Made by a program: the position numbers and the translations under genes. Under the pieces are notes generated by a model, which did no database searches, was not told the DNA's origin, and saw only the letters and a list, made by a program, of their open reading frames with translations. A DNA stretch of 64,000 nucleotides from contig NZ_KB904328.1 of assembly GCF_000379965.1 (NCBI RefSeq), positions 1 to 64,000 on the forward strand, given 5' to 3'. The stretch is from Hoylesella nanceiensis DSM 19126 = JCM 15639 (lineage in GTDB: Bacteria > Bacteroidota > Bacteroidia > Bacteroidales > Bacteroidaceae). Below are positions 52,951 to 62,169 of this stretch, piece by piece. Each line of letters begins with the position of its first letter. Position 1 is the first letter of the stretch.

Positions 52951-54597
52951 ATGGCAACAACTCCTGAATTTAAGTATGCCCCTATGTTCCAAACAGGGGA
53001 AGACAAAACAGAGTACTATCTACTCACAAAAGAAGGCGTTTCAACAAGCGAATTCGAAGGAAAAACTATCTTAAAGGTTAGCAAAGAAGCTCTTACTCAA
53101 CTCACTAACACAGCGTTCAGAGATGTCAATTTCTTATTAAGACGTTCTCACAATGAGCAAGTTGCAAAGATACTTTCAGACCCCGAAGCAAGCGATAACG
53201 ACCGTTATGTGGCACTAACATTCCTTCGTAACGCTGAAGTTGCATGCAAAGGCGTTCTTCCTTTCTGTCAAGATACAGGTACAGCAATCATACATGGAGA
53301 GAAAGGTCAACGTGTTTGGACCGACTTTTGCGATGAAGAAGCTCTTTCATTAGGCGTTTATAAGACCTACACAGAAGAGAACTTACGTTACTCTCAAAAT
53401 GCTCCTTTGAACATGTATGATGAAGTTAATACTCGTTGTAACCTACCTGCGCAAATCGATATCGAAGCAACTGAGGGCGATGAGTATAAGTTCTTGTGCG
53501 TAGTTAAAGGTGGTGGATCGGCTAATAAGACCTATTTCTACCAAGAAACCAAAGCTATTCTTAACAAAGAGACCCTTGTTCCTTTCCTATTAGAAAAGAT
53601 GAAGACTCTTGGAACCGCTGCTTGTCCTCCTTATCACATCGCATTTGTTATTGGAGGAACTAGCGCAGAGAAGAACCTTTTAACTGTAAAACTTGCTTCA
53701 ACTCGTTTCTATGACGGTCTACCTACAACAGGAGACGAAACCGGAAGAGCCTTTAGAGATGTGCAATTAGAACAAGAATTGCTCGAAGCATCACACAAAA
53801 TCGGCCTAGGAGCACAGTTCGGAGGTAAATATTTCGCACATGATATTCGTGTAGTACGCCTTCCTCGCCACGGAGCATCATGCCCTGTGGGTCTTGGAGT
53901 GAGCTGTTCTGCAGACAGAAACATCAAAGCTAAGATCAACAAAGACGGTATTTGGATTGAAAAGCTTGACGATCAACCAGGCAACCTCATTCCAGAAGAA
54001 TTGAGAAACGCAGGAGAAGGCAATTCAGTTAAGATCGACTTGAACCTTCCAATGGACGAGATCAGAAAAGAACTTACCAAATATCCTGTTTCAACTCGTT
54101 TGAGCTTGAATGGTACTATCATCGTAGCTCGTGACATTGCACACGCTAAGTTGAAAGAAAGATTAGACAGAGGCGAAGGCTTACCCGATTACTTTAAGAA
54201 CCATCCTGTGCTTTATGCAGGTCCAGCAAAGACTCCTCAAGGTCTTCCTTGCGGTTCAATGGGACCAACAACTGCCAACCGTATGGACACATACGTTGAC
54301 CTATTCCAACAAAATGGCGGTTCAATGGTGATGATTGCAAAGGGTAACAGAACTCAAATGGTTACCGATGCATGTAAGAAGAACGGTGGTTTCTACCTCG
54401 GAAGTATCGGTGGTCCAGCTGCAGTTCTATCAATGAACAGCATCAAGAGCATTGAATGTGTAGAATATCCAGAGCTTGGAATGGAAGCAGTTTGGAAGAT
54501 TGAAGTAGAGAATTTCCCTGCATTTATCCTTGTAGACGATAAGGGTAACGACTTCTTTAAGCAACTTCCTGCAGGCACAGTGAACTGTAAAAAATAA
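52951..54597 (+). CDS. Fumarate hydratase, class I (iron-sulfur type)
   Basis: The 548-residue single-chain enzyme interconverts fumarate and malate using an oxygen-sensitive [4Fe-4S] cluster. Predicted cluster cysteines are Cys106 (Leu-Pro-Phe-Cys-Gln-Asp-Thr-Gly), Cys225 (Ala-Ala-Cys-Pro-Pro) and Cys319 (Val-Ser-Cys-Ser-Ala), matching E. coli FumA Cys105/224/318. Alpha-type (about 1-340) and beta-type (about 350-540) domains are fused as in FumA/FumB. It fits the succinate-producing fumarate pathway of anaerobic Bacteroidetes. It may share the upstream operon's transcript. Repeat copy H follows it. Confidence 0.97.
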   Translation: MATTPEFKYAPMFQTGEDKTEYYLLTKEGVSTSEFEGKTILKVSKEALTQLTNTAFRDVNFLLRRSHNEQVAKILSDPEASDNDRYVALTFLRNAEVACKGVLPFCQDTGTAIIHGEKGQRVWTDFCDEEALSLGVYKTYTEENLRYSQNAPLNMYDEVNTRCNLPAQIDIEATEGDEYKFLCVVKGGGSANKTYFYQETKAILNKETLVPFLLEKMKTLGTAACPPYHIAFVIGGTSAEKNLLTVKLASTRFYDGLPTTGDETGRAFRDVQLEQELLEASHKIGLGAQFGGKYFAHDIRVVRLPRHGASCPVGLGVSCSADRNIKAKINKDGIWIEKLDDQPGNLIPEELRNAGEGNSVKIDLNLPMDEIRKELTKYPVSTRLSLNGTIIVARDIAHAKLKERLDRGEGLPDYFKNHPVLYAGPAKTPQGLPCGSMGPTTANRMDTYVDLFQQNGGSMVMIAKGNRTQMVTDACKKNGGFYLGSIGGPAAVLSMNSIKSIECVEYPELGMEAVWKIEVENFPAFILVDDKGNDFFKQLPAGTVNCKK

Positions 54598-54642
54598 CAA
54601 TCGCAGAAACATCACGTTTCGATAACGATTATATCTAAAATT

Positions 54643-54730
54643 AAAAGCATAACTATTTGCTCGTAATAGTTATGCTTTTTCTATGTAATCTCAATGCTTT
54701 TAGATTGCAATTGCATTGAGTTGAGCAAGC
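54643..54730 (+). repeat. 22-bp-period palindromic repeat, copy H (4 units), terminator-like
   Basis: Units start at 54643, 54665, 54687 and 54709. Units 1 and 2 form a perfect 15-bp stem (54643-54657 with 54665-54679, 7-base loop TGCTCGT) ending in TTTTT, an intrinsic-terminator shape 45 bases after the fumarase stop. Copy A has the same fold with one mismatch, so A and H form a subfamily. Confidence 0.88.
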
Positions 54731-54871
54731 AGGAAACATTTTTACTCTAAAATCAAAGCATTTACCTTCTTAAAGAGTGATTATTTAAAGGAAACCTTTC
54801 TAAAGTCTAAATTTAAGCTATTTTTTATATATTTTGGTTCAATTTTATTAGGCGTAACATATATTTTCTTC

Positions 54872-54879
54872 TATCTTTG
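54872..54879 (+). promoter_or_regulatory. -7 promoter box for the second glycan locus
   Basis: TATCTTTG matches TAnnTTTG and predicts a leader of about 150 bases before the GH3 start codon. No -33 TTTG is seen at the normal spacing, which is common for regulated promoters. Confidence 0.4.
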
Positions 54880-55037
54880 CGAAAGTTTACTACCGACTTA
54901 AACAATAAAAATAGACAGAAACAAATAAAGTTTTGTCTAAAAATGTCAATTACATCATTCACTCTGCTAATAATTCGCAAGAGAAGTATGTTTCATGACA
55001 AGCACAACAATCGAAAAACCTTTTACAAAAAATAATC

Positions 55038-57461
55038 ATGAAGAAAATAACCTTTATTGTCTTTACATTCCTTTTAACCCTTGGTAGTGCATCTGCACAA
55101 ATCGTGAACATCACCCAAAGTGACATAAACAAAGCACGTGAGATCGTATCTAAAATGACATTAGATGAGAAAATCTCATACATTTCAGGCTATACAGACT
55201 TTTCTATTTGCCCAATTCCTCGATTAGGGCTACCTGAAATCAAGATGGCAGATGGCCCACAAGGGATACGTAATGTTGCAAGAAGCACCATGTATCCTGC
55301 TGGAATACTTTCTGCTGCAACATGGAACAGACAATTAATAAACAAACTTGGTTGCTCTTTGGGACAAGATGCACGCCTTCACGGAATAAATATTTTATTA
55401 GGACCAGGCGTAAACATGTATCGTGCACCTATGTGCGGTAGAAATTTTGAATATTTTGGTGAGGATCCGTATCTTGCAAGCGAAACAGCTAAACACTATA
55501 TCATCGGAGTTCAATCGCAAGGTGTCATTGCAACAATAAAACATTTTGCCCTTAACAACCAAGAATGGAATAGACATCATGTAAGTTCTGATGCTGATGA
55601 ACGCACAATTCAAGAGATATACTTCCCTACTTTCAAGAAAGCTGTAAAGGAAGCACACGTTGGAGCAATAATGAATAGCTACAATCTTATAAATGGTGTG
55701 CATGCAACAGAAAACCCTTGGCTTAATATTCATGTACTAAGAGATAGCTGGGGGTTCAAAGGAATACTTATGTCTGATTGGGAATCTGTGTATTCTGGGG
55801 TTGGAGCAGTACTTGGTGGATTGGATCTTGAAATGCCATCTGGAAGATATATGAATAAAGAAACACTTTTACCTGCCCTAAAAAGTGGAATTATATCAGA
55901 AAGAATGATCGATGATAAGGTTTGCCATATTATTCAAACTTTATCTGCTTTTGGATTACTAAAGCAAAATCAAGCCACCACAAAGGATACTGATAGAGAA
56001 CTTTCTACATCTGCTTCTACTGCACTTGACATTGCACGGGAAGGAATTGTGCTTCTAAAGAATAAAAACTCACTTCTACCTCTACGAGGCAGCATTGCAA
56101 TTGTAGGTCCAAATGCCCATATTACGCCTACAGGTGGAGGTAGTGGAAGTGTAACACCATTCAAAACGACAACAGTTGCAGAAGGTATAAAAGCTATATA
56201 TAATGGTAAAAGCTCTTACATCGAAGACGCTAAATGGCTCGACACACTAAAATTAGAATATAAAGCTTCTTACTATACAAATAAAAACTTAGAAGGTAAG
56301 CCCGCTCTTGTTAGAAAAGAAGCAGAGATTAATCACGAATGGAAAGAGGATGCACCTGCTCCTGAATTGCCAGCAGATGGTTTTTCTGTGAAATGGGAAA
56401 GCTCTTTTAAATCTGAGGCGGATGGAATCATTAAACTAATGGTTCGTGGTGATGATGGATATCGTGTTTTCGTGAACGATAAAGAAGTTGCATCAGACTG
56501 GACGAATCATGCCGTAACAGAAAAAGAAGCATGTGTGCAAGTAAAGAAAGGCAATGAATATAAGATCCGAATGGAATATTATGATAACATGAGAGATGCA
56601 ACTGCACAACTCATTATTCAAACAGCTAACACAGAAAAGTTACGCCATGCTCTTTCAAATTTCGACAATGTTGCCTTATGTGTAGGCTTCACTAGTAATA
56701 CAGAAGGTGAAAACTTTGATAGGCCTTTCGAACTTAACACATGGCAGAAAAGCCTTATAGACCTTATTTCTAAGATTAAAAAGAACACAATTGTAATTGT
56801 TAATAGTGGTGGCAGTATTGACTTTGGGCCCTGGATTGATAATGTTGGCGCAGTATTAATGGCTTGGTATCCTGGTCAAGAGGGTGGTCGTGCTATTGCA
56901 GAGATCCTTTCTGGAAAGATTTCTCCCAGCGGTAAGCTTCCTATTAGCATTGAACGTAAATGGGAAGATAATCCTTGCAGCAAAAGTTATTATGACCATC
57001 GTGATGTAACCCACAAACGAGTGTTATATTCAGAAGGCGTCTTTACTGGCTATAGAGGGTTTGATAGAAATGGAACTGCTCCCCTCTTCCCCTTTGGTTA
57101 CGGCTTATCTTATACTACCTTTGAATACAATAATCTCAAAACAGAAAAGGGATTAGATAACAATATCAAAGTAAGTTTTGACTTAAAAAACACTGGAAAG
57201 AGAGATGCGAGTGAAATTGTACAAATATATGTACATGATGTTGAGAGTTCAGTTCCACGTCCTTTAAAGGAACTAAAAAACTATGAGAAAGTATATTTAC
57301 GCAAAGGAGAAACAAAACACATCACCTTGGAACTAAATAAAGATGCTTTTAGTTTTTACGACATCAATGCTCATGATTTTATTGTAGAGAAAGGCGATTT
57401 CGAAATACTCGTTGGTGCATCTTCCTCAGACATCAAACTAAGAACAACAATCAACCTATAA
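55038..57461 (+). CDS. GH3 beta-glycosidase with PA14 insertion
   Basis: The 807-residue exo-glycosidase has a signal peptide (1-20), a GH3 TIM barrel (about 30-310) with the predicted nucleophile Asp247 in Met-Ser-Asp-Trp-Glu, and an alpha/beta sandwich (about 330-690). The sandwich is split by a PA14-type beta domain (about 405-530, with Val-Arg-Gly-Asp-Asp-Gly-Tyr-Arg-Val-Phe). A fibronectin III-like domain (about 715-800) closes the chain. Members act on beta-linked glucose or xylose; the sugar specificity is not clear. It opens the second glycan locus and likely trims imported oligosaccharides in the periplasm. Confidence 0.93.
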   Translation: MKKITFIVFTFLLTLGSASAQIVNITQSDINKAREIVSKMTLDEKISYISGYTDFSICPIPRLGLPEIKMADGPQGIRNVARSTMYPAGILSAATWNRQLINKLGCSLGQDARLHGINILLGPGVNMYRAPMCGRNFEYFGEDPYLASETAKHYIIGVQSQGVIATIKHFALNNQEWNRHHVSSDADERTIQEIYFPTFKKAVKEAHVGAIMNSYNLINGVHATENPWLNIHVLRDSWGFKGILMSDWESVYSGVGAVLGGLDLEMPSGRYMNKETLLPALKSGIISERMIDDKVCHIIQTLSAFGLLKQNQATTKDTDRELSTSASTALDIAREGIVLLKNKNSLLPLRGSIAIVGPNAHITPTGGGSGSVTPFKTTTVAEGIKAIYNGKSSYIEDAKWLDTLKLEYKASYYTNKNLEGKPALVRKEAEINHEWKEDAPAPELPADGFSVKWESSFKSEADGIIKLMVRGDDGYRVFVNDKEVASDWTNHAVTEKEACVQVKKGNEYKIRMEYYDNMRDATAQLIIQTANTEKLRHALSNFDNVALCVGFTSNTEGENFDRPFELNTWQKSLIDLISKIKKNTIVIVNSGGSIDFGPWIDNVGAVLMAWYPGQEGGRAIAEILSGKISPSGKLPISIERKWEDNPCSKSYYDHRDVTHKRVLYSEGVFTGYRGFDRNGTAPLFPFGYGLSYTTFEYNNLKTEKGLDNNIKVSFDLKNTGKRDASEIVQIYVHDVESSVPRPLKELKNYEKVYLRKGETKHITLELNKDAFSFYDINAHDFIVEKGDFEILVGASSSDIKLRTTINL

Positions 57462-57529
57462 ACACAAGCCTATAACATAACTGAATTCTATATTTCAATA
57501 AACTAATAAAAATCTAAACAATATTAATT

Positions 57530-58843
57530 ATGAAAAAGACTATGAAGAGTACGTTTTTTTCCCTCTTTTCTAGTATCGCTATTTTAGGCCTTGCTAGTTG
57601 TGGACACGAAAACATAATTTCAACAGCGCATAACTCGGCTGAACCTATACAACTTACTACATTCTATCCAGACTCAGGAATGTATAAAGAACAAATAATA
57701 TTAGAAGGTGCCAACTTTGGACGAGATGTTTCAAAAATAAAAGTTTACTTCAATAAAACGAAGGCTCCTGTTATTGGTTCTACTGGCAATATGCTTTATA
57801 TCACGGCTCCACGACTCCCAGGAGATACATGTATGATATCTGTTGTAGTAGAAAATGATTCCGTAGTTTTCACTAAACCCTTTATCTACCACGAATCAAT
57901 ATCCGTAACAACAATTGCAGGTACGGGACAATGCGATTTAGCTAAGGCAGGAGATGTGAACACAGCAACTATGCATCCACGCTACTTATGTGTTGATAAT
58001 GATGACAATATATTCCTTGTAAGTCGAGATGTCAATGATGGAGCAGAAGATGAGAAGATAATGCGCATTGATCAATCAACAGGACAGGTTGAGATTGTGA
58101 GTGATGAAAATGGCAATGTGCCTTGTGCAGACCCTCAAACAAAGATCATCACCATTCCTACAGAAACAACAGTTGGCTCGTATATGTCGCTAGACCCTAC
58201 AGAAATGTGGAGTCCAAGACAACGTGAAGTGATCTGGCCAGAAGGATATAACATTCCAGAATATGGCTATAAACACAGTATGGTTGTTAATCCTAACGAC
58301 GGATATATTTACACTCGTTACTACTATGGCGATATTATTAGAATTAACCCTCGCACTTATGAAGCAACTCCGATCTACAAAACAGCCCCAGGCAATAGTT
58401 ATGGTTTAACATTCAATCCTAAGCACCCTAACATTTTATTTATTGCTTTCCGAGATGATGCAGGTGCCATGGCTAACAGTATTGCTTCTATAGACGTAAC
58501 ACAGCCTGAGAGTACATTTAAACGTTTATCGAGCACAAATACATCAGGTGGACATCGTGACGGAGAGCTCTCTAATGCCCAGCTACATAACCCTTGTCAG
58601 ATCTATTGTGATGCAGAAGGCTATATGTATGTTGCAGATATGGATAATCATTGCATTCGTCGTATATCTCCAGAAGGCATCATTGAAACCGTACTTGGCG
58701 TTCCTGGAACTGCAGGTTATAAAGATGGTTCAAAGAAAGAAGCTCTGTTTAACAAACCTACAGGAATAGGAATAGGTAAGGATGGCTCTGTTTATGTTGC
58801 CGACTGGGGTAATTTCCGAATAAGAAAACTAACTGTAAACTAA
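57530..58843 (+). CDS. IPT/TIG and NHL-repeat lipoprotein (probable surface glycan-binding protein)
   Basis: The 437-residue lipoprotein has a signal ending Leu-Ala-Ser-Cys (Cys25). Residues about 40-125 form an IPT/TIG beta-sandwich (Thr-Thr-Phe-Tyr-Pro-Asp-Ser-Gly start). From about 130 to 437 there are NHL-type beta-propeller repeats, for example Pro-Arg-Tyr-Leu-Cys-Val-Asp and the closing Lys-Pro-Thr-Gly-Ile-Gly-Ile. Proteins of this layout sit beside SusC/SusD pairs and serve as cell-surface glycan-binding proteins. It lies between GH3 (68 bases) and SusC (192 bases, with a structured spacer). Confidence 0.9.
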   Translation: MKKTMKSTFFSLFSSIAILGLASCGHENIISTAHNSAEPIQLTTFYPDSGMYKEQIILEGANFGRDVSKIKVYFNKTKAPVIGSTGNMLYITAPRLPGDTCMISVVVENDSVVFTKPFIYHESISVTTIAGTGQCDLAKAGDVNTATMHPRYLCVDNDDNIFLVSRDVNDGAEDEKIMRIDQSTGQVEIVSDENGNVPCADPQTKIITIPTETTVGSYMSLDPTEMWSPRQREVIWPEGYNIPEYGYKHSMVVNPNDGYIYTRYYYGDIIRINPRTYEATPIYKTAPGNSYGLTFNPKHPNILFIAFRDDAGAMANSIASIDVTQPESTFKRLSSTNTSGGHRDGELSNAQLHNPCQIYCDAEGYMYVADMDNHCIRRISPEGIIETVLGVPGTAGYKDGSKKEALFNKPTGIGIGKDGSVYVADWGNFRIRKLTVN

Positions 58844-58911
58844 GAAAAGTACTTATACAAAACAAGTAAACTGACACAAGAAATCATTCTTATAGACGAA
58901 AGAATAAATAT

Positions 58912-58993
58912 AAGCCGTCTTATTGAAAAGAATTAAAAAGGCTGTCCTTCATTGATTATAACTCTATTGAGGACACCTTAATAAGATGGGCTT
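58912..58993 (+). ncRNA. Nested RNA structure ahead of the second SusC gene (candidate leader/attenuator)
   Basis: An outer stem (58912-58924 with 58980-58993; AAGCC-TCTTATT pairing AATAAGA-GGGCTT with a small internal loop) encloses an inner stem (58940-58948 with 58970-58977; GG-TGTCCT pairing AGGACA-CC, one bulge). It lies in the 192-base spacer, 43 bases before the SusC start. It could be a processing or attenuation element that sets SusCD expression apart from the upstream GH3-lipoprotein message. Folding was judged by eye. Confidence 0.45.
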
Positions 58994-59035
58994 AAACATT
59001 AATCTATTTTTTAATACTAAACATTTATAATATTC

Positions 59036-62000
59036 ATGAAGTACCATTCACTACTGGCATTGATGCTATTTGCCTTCACAAGTCAGACGTTTGCACAGAA
59101 ACTTCCTGAAGATAAAAGGATTCAGGAAGTCAAAAATAAAGAAATTTCTATTTCAGGAATAGTTTACGATAATGAAGAACCACTGATTGGTGTATCTGTA
59201 AGCATTCTAGATAAGCCTGGAAAAGGAACTGTTACAGATATTGATGGTAGATTTCACTTAAAAGTGAGTCAAGGAGACAAACTTATTTTTTCATATATCG
59301 GATTCAAAAAGTATGAATATGTTGCTGTAAAAAACCAGGAAAATCTCAAGATCCAGCTCATAACCGACAACAAACTCGATGAAGTGGTTGTTACTGCTTT
59401 AGGCTCTCAACGAAAAATTTCAAATCTTTCGGCTGTTAGCTCTGTAGATCCTCAAGATCTTCAACGTCCAACAACCTCAGTTGCAAACTTGTTAGGAGGT
59501 CGAGTTGCAGGTGTAATTGCCACCCTACATAGTGGTGAACCTGGAAAAAACATATCAGACTTCTGGATTCGTGGTATAGGAACCTTCGGAGCAAACGCAT
59601 CTGCATTAGTTCTTATAGATGGTTTAGAAGGAAATATTAACGATCTTGATCCTGCTGACATCGAAAGCTTTTCTGTGTTAAAAGACGCTTCTGCAACTGC
59701 GGTATATGGTGTAAGAGGTGCAAATGGGGTTGTATTAATTACAACTAAACATGGTACAACAGAGAAAATTAATATCACCGCACGTGGCTCTATTACACTT
59801 AATAAAATAAAGAAACTGCCCAATTACCTTGGTGCTTATGAGTATGCACTTCTTGCAAACGAAGCTCGTGAGGAGCGTGGAGAAACTCCTTTATACAATG
59901 ATATGGCTCTACAAATTATCAAGAATCACCTTGATCCTGATCTTTATCCCGATGTTAACTGGCAAAAGGAAACAGTTAGAACCACATCATGGAATAAAAA
60001 CTTTTATGTTAGTGCCAGAGGAGGTGCAAATATTGCACAATATTTTATAAGTCTTGGTGCCAATATGGAAGACGCAGCATACAAAACCAATTCTAATAGT
60101 CCTTATGCTTCAAACGTTGGATACAATCGTTACACGTATAGAACAAACCTTGACCTTAAATTAACACCAACTACAAAGGTTTATTTTGGAACAGATGGCA
60201 CCTTAGCAATTAGTAATAACCCTGGAATTTCAAATACCGATTATATATGGGCAGCGCAAGCTTACCTTAATCCATTAATTTTACCAACGGTTTATTCTAA
60301 CGGTTTATATCCTGCAGCAGGGACCAACGCTTTAACTTCTCCATCAATTTCAATTAATCATCGTGGTCGTAGAACCGATCAATCATTTTCTGGAAAAGCA
60401 ACATTGGCTGTTGAACAAGATCTTAAGTTCCTTCTTCCTGGCCTAACTCTTCGAGTACAGGGCGCATTTGACATTCACAGTTATTATCAGGAAAGTCGTC
60501 TTATACAACCTGCATTATATCAAGCTGTAGGAAGAAATGCAGATGGAACACTGAATACCGTATTACGTGTAGCTAATCAGTCTGCATCTTTCTCAAAAGG
60601 AGTAAGCCAATATCGTAAATATCACTTCGAAAGTACTTTAAACTATTCTCATATATTCGCTCAAGACCACCGAGTGTCTGGTCTTCTATATTATTATATG
60701 AGTGATGCAAAGAGTTCTAATGATGCAAAATCCAACTTAAGTTCTATCCCATATCGCTATCAAGGCATATCAAGTCGCTTAACTTATGGCTATCAAGATA
60801 CTTATATGGTTGATCTAAACTTTGGTTATACAGGTTCTGAGAACTTCTCTAAAGGTCATCGTTTCGGATTCTTTCCTTCTATTGCCTTTGGTTGGATTCC
60901 TTCAAACTATAACTTTATCAAAGAATCTTTGCCATTCTTAAACTTCTTAAAGCTACGTGCATCTTATGGAACTGTTGGAAATGACAAGATAACACATAAG
61001 CGCTTTCCATATCTTACCATTGTTGAACGCCTTAGTAATATTCCCTTTGGCTCTTCACAGGTTGAGACATTACAAGAGAGCTACATCGGTGCCGATAACT
61101 TAAGATGGGAAATTGCAAAGAAATTTGACTTTGGTATAGAAGCACATTTATTTAATGAGCGTTTTAATTTCGTACTTGATTTCTTCCATGACGAAAGAGA
61201 TCACATCTTCCAACAACGTTCTCTAATTCCTATATATGCAGGATTAACCTCTAATCCTTTTAGCAATATCGGAAAAATGGCAAGCTATGGAGCAGATGGG
61301 AACTTTACATTTAAACAAAAAATCAACAAAAATGTGGATCTTACCTTACGTGGAAATTTCACTTATTCACGTAACAACGTAAAGAATTGGGAGGAAAACA
61401 CACCTCTTTATCCTTACCAAAACATATCAGGATACCCATATGGAATACAACGAGGACTACAAGCTATTGGTCTATTTAAAAACCAAAAGGATATAGAAAC
61501 GAGTCCTTATCAAACTTTTGGAACCTATTCTCCTGGAGATATCAAATATAAAGATGTCAATGGAGATGGGCTAATTAACAGCGATGACTACATTCCTCTA
61601 GCATATAATGATAGAACTCCTTTATTAATGTATGGTTTTGGAGGAGAATTCCGTTATAAAGACTTTACTTTAGGCGTTCTCTTTAAGGGACGTGGTCGTA
61701 CAACAGTCAACCTTAATGGATATGGATATATTCCATTTTATAACGGACAATTTGGAAATGTCTTACAAACTATAAAAGATCCTGCGCAACGCTGGATATC
61801 AAAAGAATATGCAATGGCTCACGGAATTGACGAAAGCTTAGCAGAAAATCCTAATGCTCGTTTCCCTAGATTAACATATGGTAAGAGTGAGAACAACACA
61901 CAACCTTCTGATTTTTGGAATCGTAATGCATGGTTTTTACGCTTACAAGAGATTACACTTAACTATAGTATGAGAACAAAATACTTGCGAAATATTGGTA

Positions 62001-62146
62001 TTTCAGGTATTGATTTTCAGTTGGTTGGTTCAAATATCTTCGTTTGGGACAATATTAAAGAATTTGATCCTGAGCAAGCAAGCTATCGAGGTTTGGTTTA
62101 TCCCATTCCTTCTACTTACACACTTCAACTATATATACATTTTTAA
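59036..62146 (+). CDS. SusC/RagA-type TonB-dependent outer-membrane transporter (second locus)
   Basis: The 1,036-residue transporter has a signal peptide (about 1-20), a carboxypeptidase-regulatory-like domain (about 35-115, Ile-Ser-Gly-Ile-Val-Tyr-Asp), the TonB box region (Leu-Asp-Glu-Val-Val-Val-Thr-Ala-Leu-Gly, near 113), a plug with Val-Leu-Lys-Asp-Ala-Ser-Ala-Thr-Ala-Val-Tyr-Gly, and a barrel ending Leu-Gln-Leu-Tyr-Ile-His-Phe. It pairs with the SusD gene that starts 23 bases later. It is clearly a different paralogue from the 14109-17042 protein, suggesting another substrate. Confidence 0.95.
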   Translation: MKYHSLLALMLFAFTSQTFAQKLPEDKRIQEVKNKEISISGIVYDNEEPLIGVSVSILDKPGKGTVTDIDGRFHLKVSQGDKLIFSYIGFKKYEYVAVKNQENLKIQLITDNKLDEVVVTALGSQRKISNLSAVSSVDPQDLQRPTTSVANLLGGRVAGVIATLHSGEPGKNISDFWIRGIGTFGANASALVLIDGLEGNINDLDPADIESFSVLKDASATAVYGVRGANGVVLITTKHGTTEKINITARGSITLNKIKKLPNYLGAYEYALLANEAREERGETPLYNDMALQIIKNHLDPDLYPDVNWQKETVRTTSWNKNFYVSARGGANIAQYFISLGANMEDAAYKTNSNSPYASNVGYNRYTYRTNLDLKLTPTTKVYFGTDGTLAISNNPGISNTDYIWAAQAYLNPLILPTVYSNGLYPAAGTNALTSPSISINHRGRRTDQSFSGKATLAVEQDLKFLLPGLTLRVQGAFDIHSYYQESRLIQPALYQAVGRNADGTLNTVLRVANQSASFSKGVSQYRKYHFESTLNYSHIFAQDHRVSGLLYYYMSDAKSSNDAKSNLSSIPYRYQGISSRLTYGYQDTYMVDLNFGYTGSENFSKGHRFGFFPSIAFGWIPSNYNFIKESLPFLNFLKLRASYGTVGNDKITHKRFPYLTIVERLSNIPFGSSQVETLQESYIGADNLRWEIAKKFDFGIEAHLFNERFNFVLDFFHDERDHIFQQRSLIPIYAGLTSNPFSNIGKMASYGADGNFTFKQKINKNVDLTLRGNFTYSRNNVKNWEENTPLYPYQNISGYPYGIQRGLQAIGLFKNQKDIETSPYQTFGTYSPGDIKYKDVNGDGLINSDDYIPLAYNDRTPLLMYGFGGEFRYKDFTLGVLFKGRGRTTVNLNGYGYIPFYNGQFGNVLQTIKDPAQRWISKEYAMAHGIDESLAENPNARFPRLTYGKSENNTQPSDFWNRNAWFLRLQEITLNYSMRTKYLRNIGISGIDFQLVGSNIFVWDNIKEFDPEQASYRGLVYPIPSTYTLQLYIHF

Positions 62147-62169
62147 TTCATCAATATATAATAAGCACT

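Larger units (their letters stand above)
54598..55037. other. Intergenic region between fumarase and GH3
   Basis: The 440 bases contain repeat copy H (54643-54730), whose first two units form a strong terminator-like hairpin, and a TATCTTTG -7 box (54872-54879) for the GH3 operon. The leader from there to 55038 is about 150 bases with no clear structure. Confidence 0.65.
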
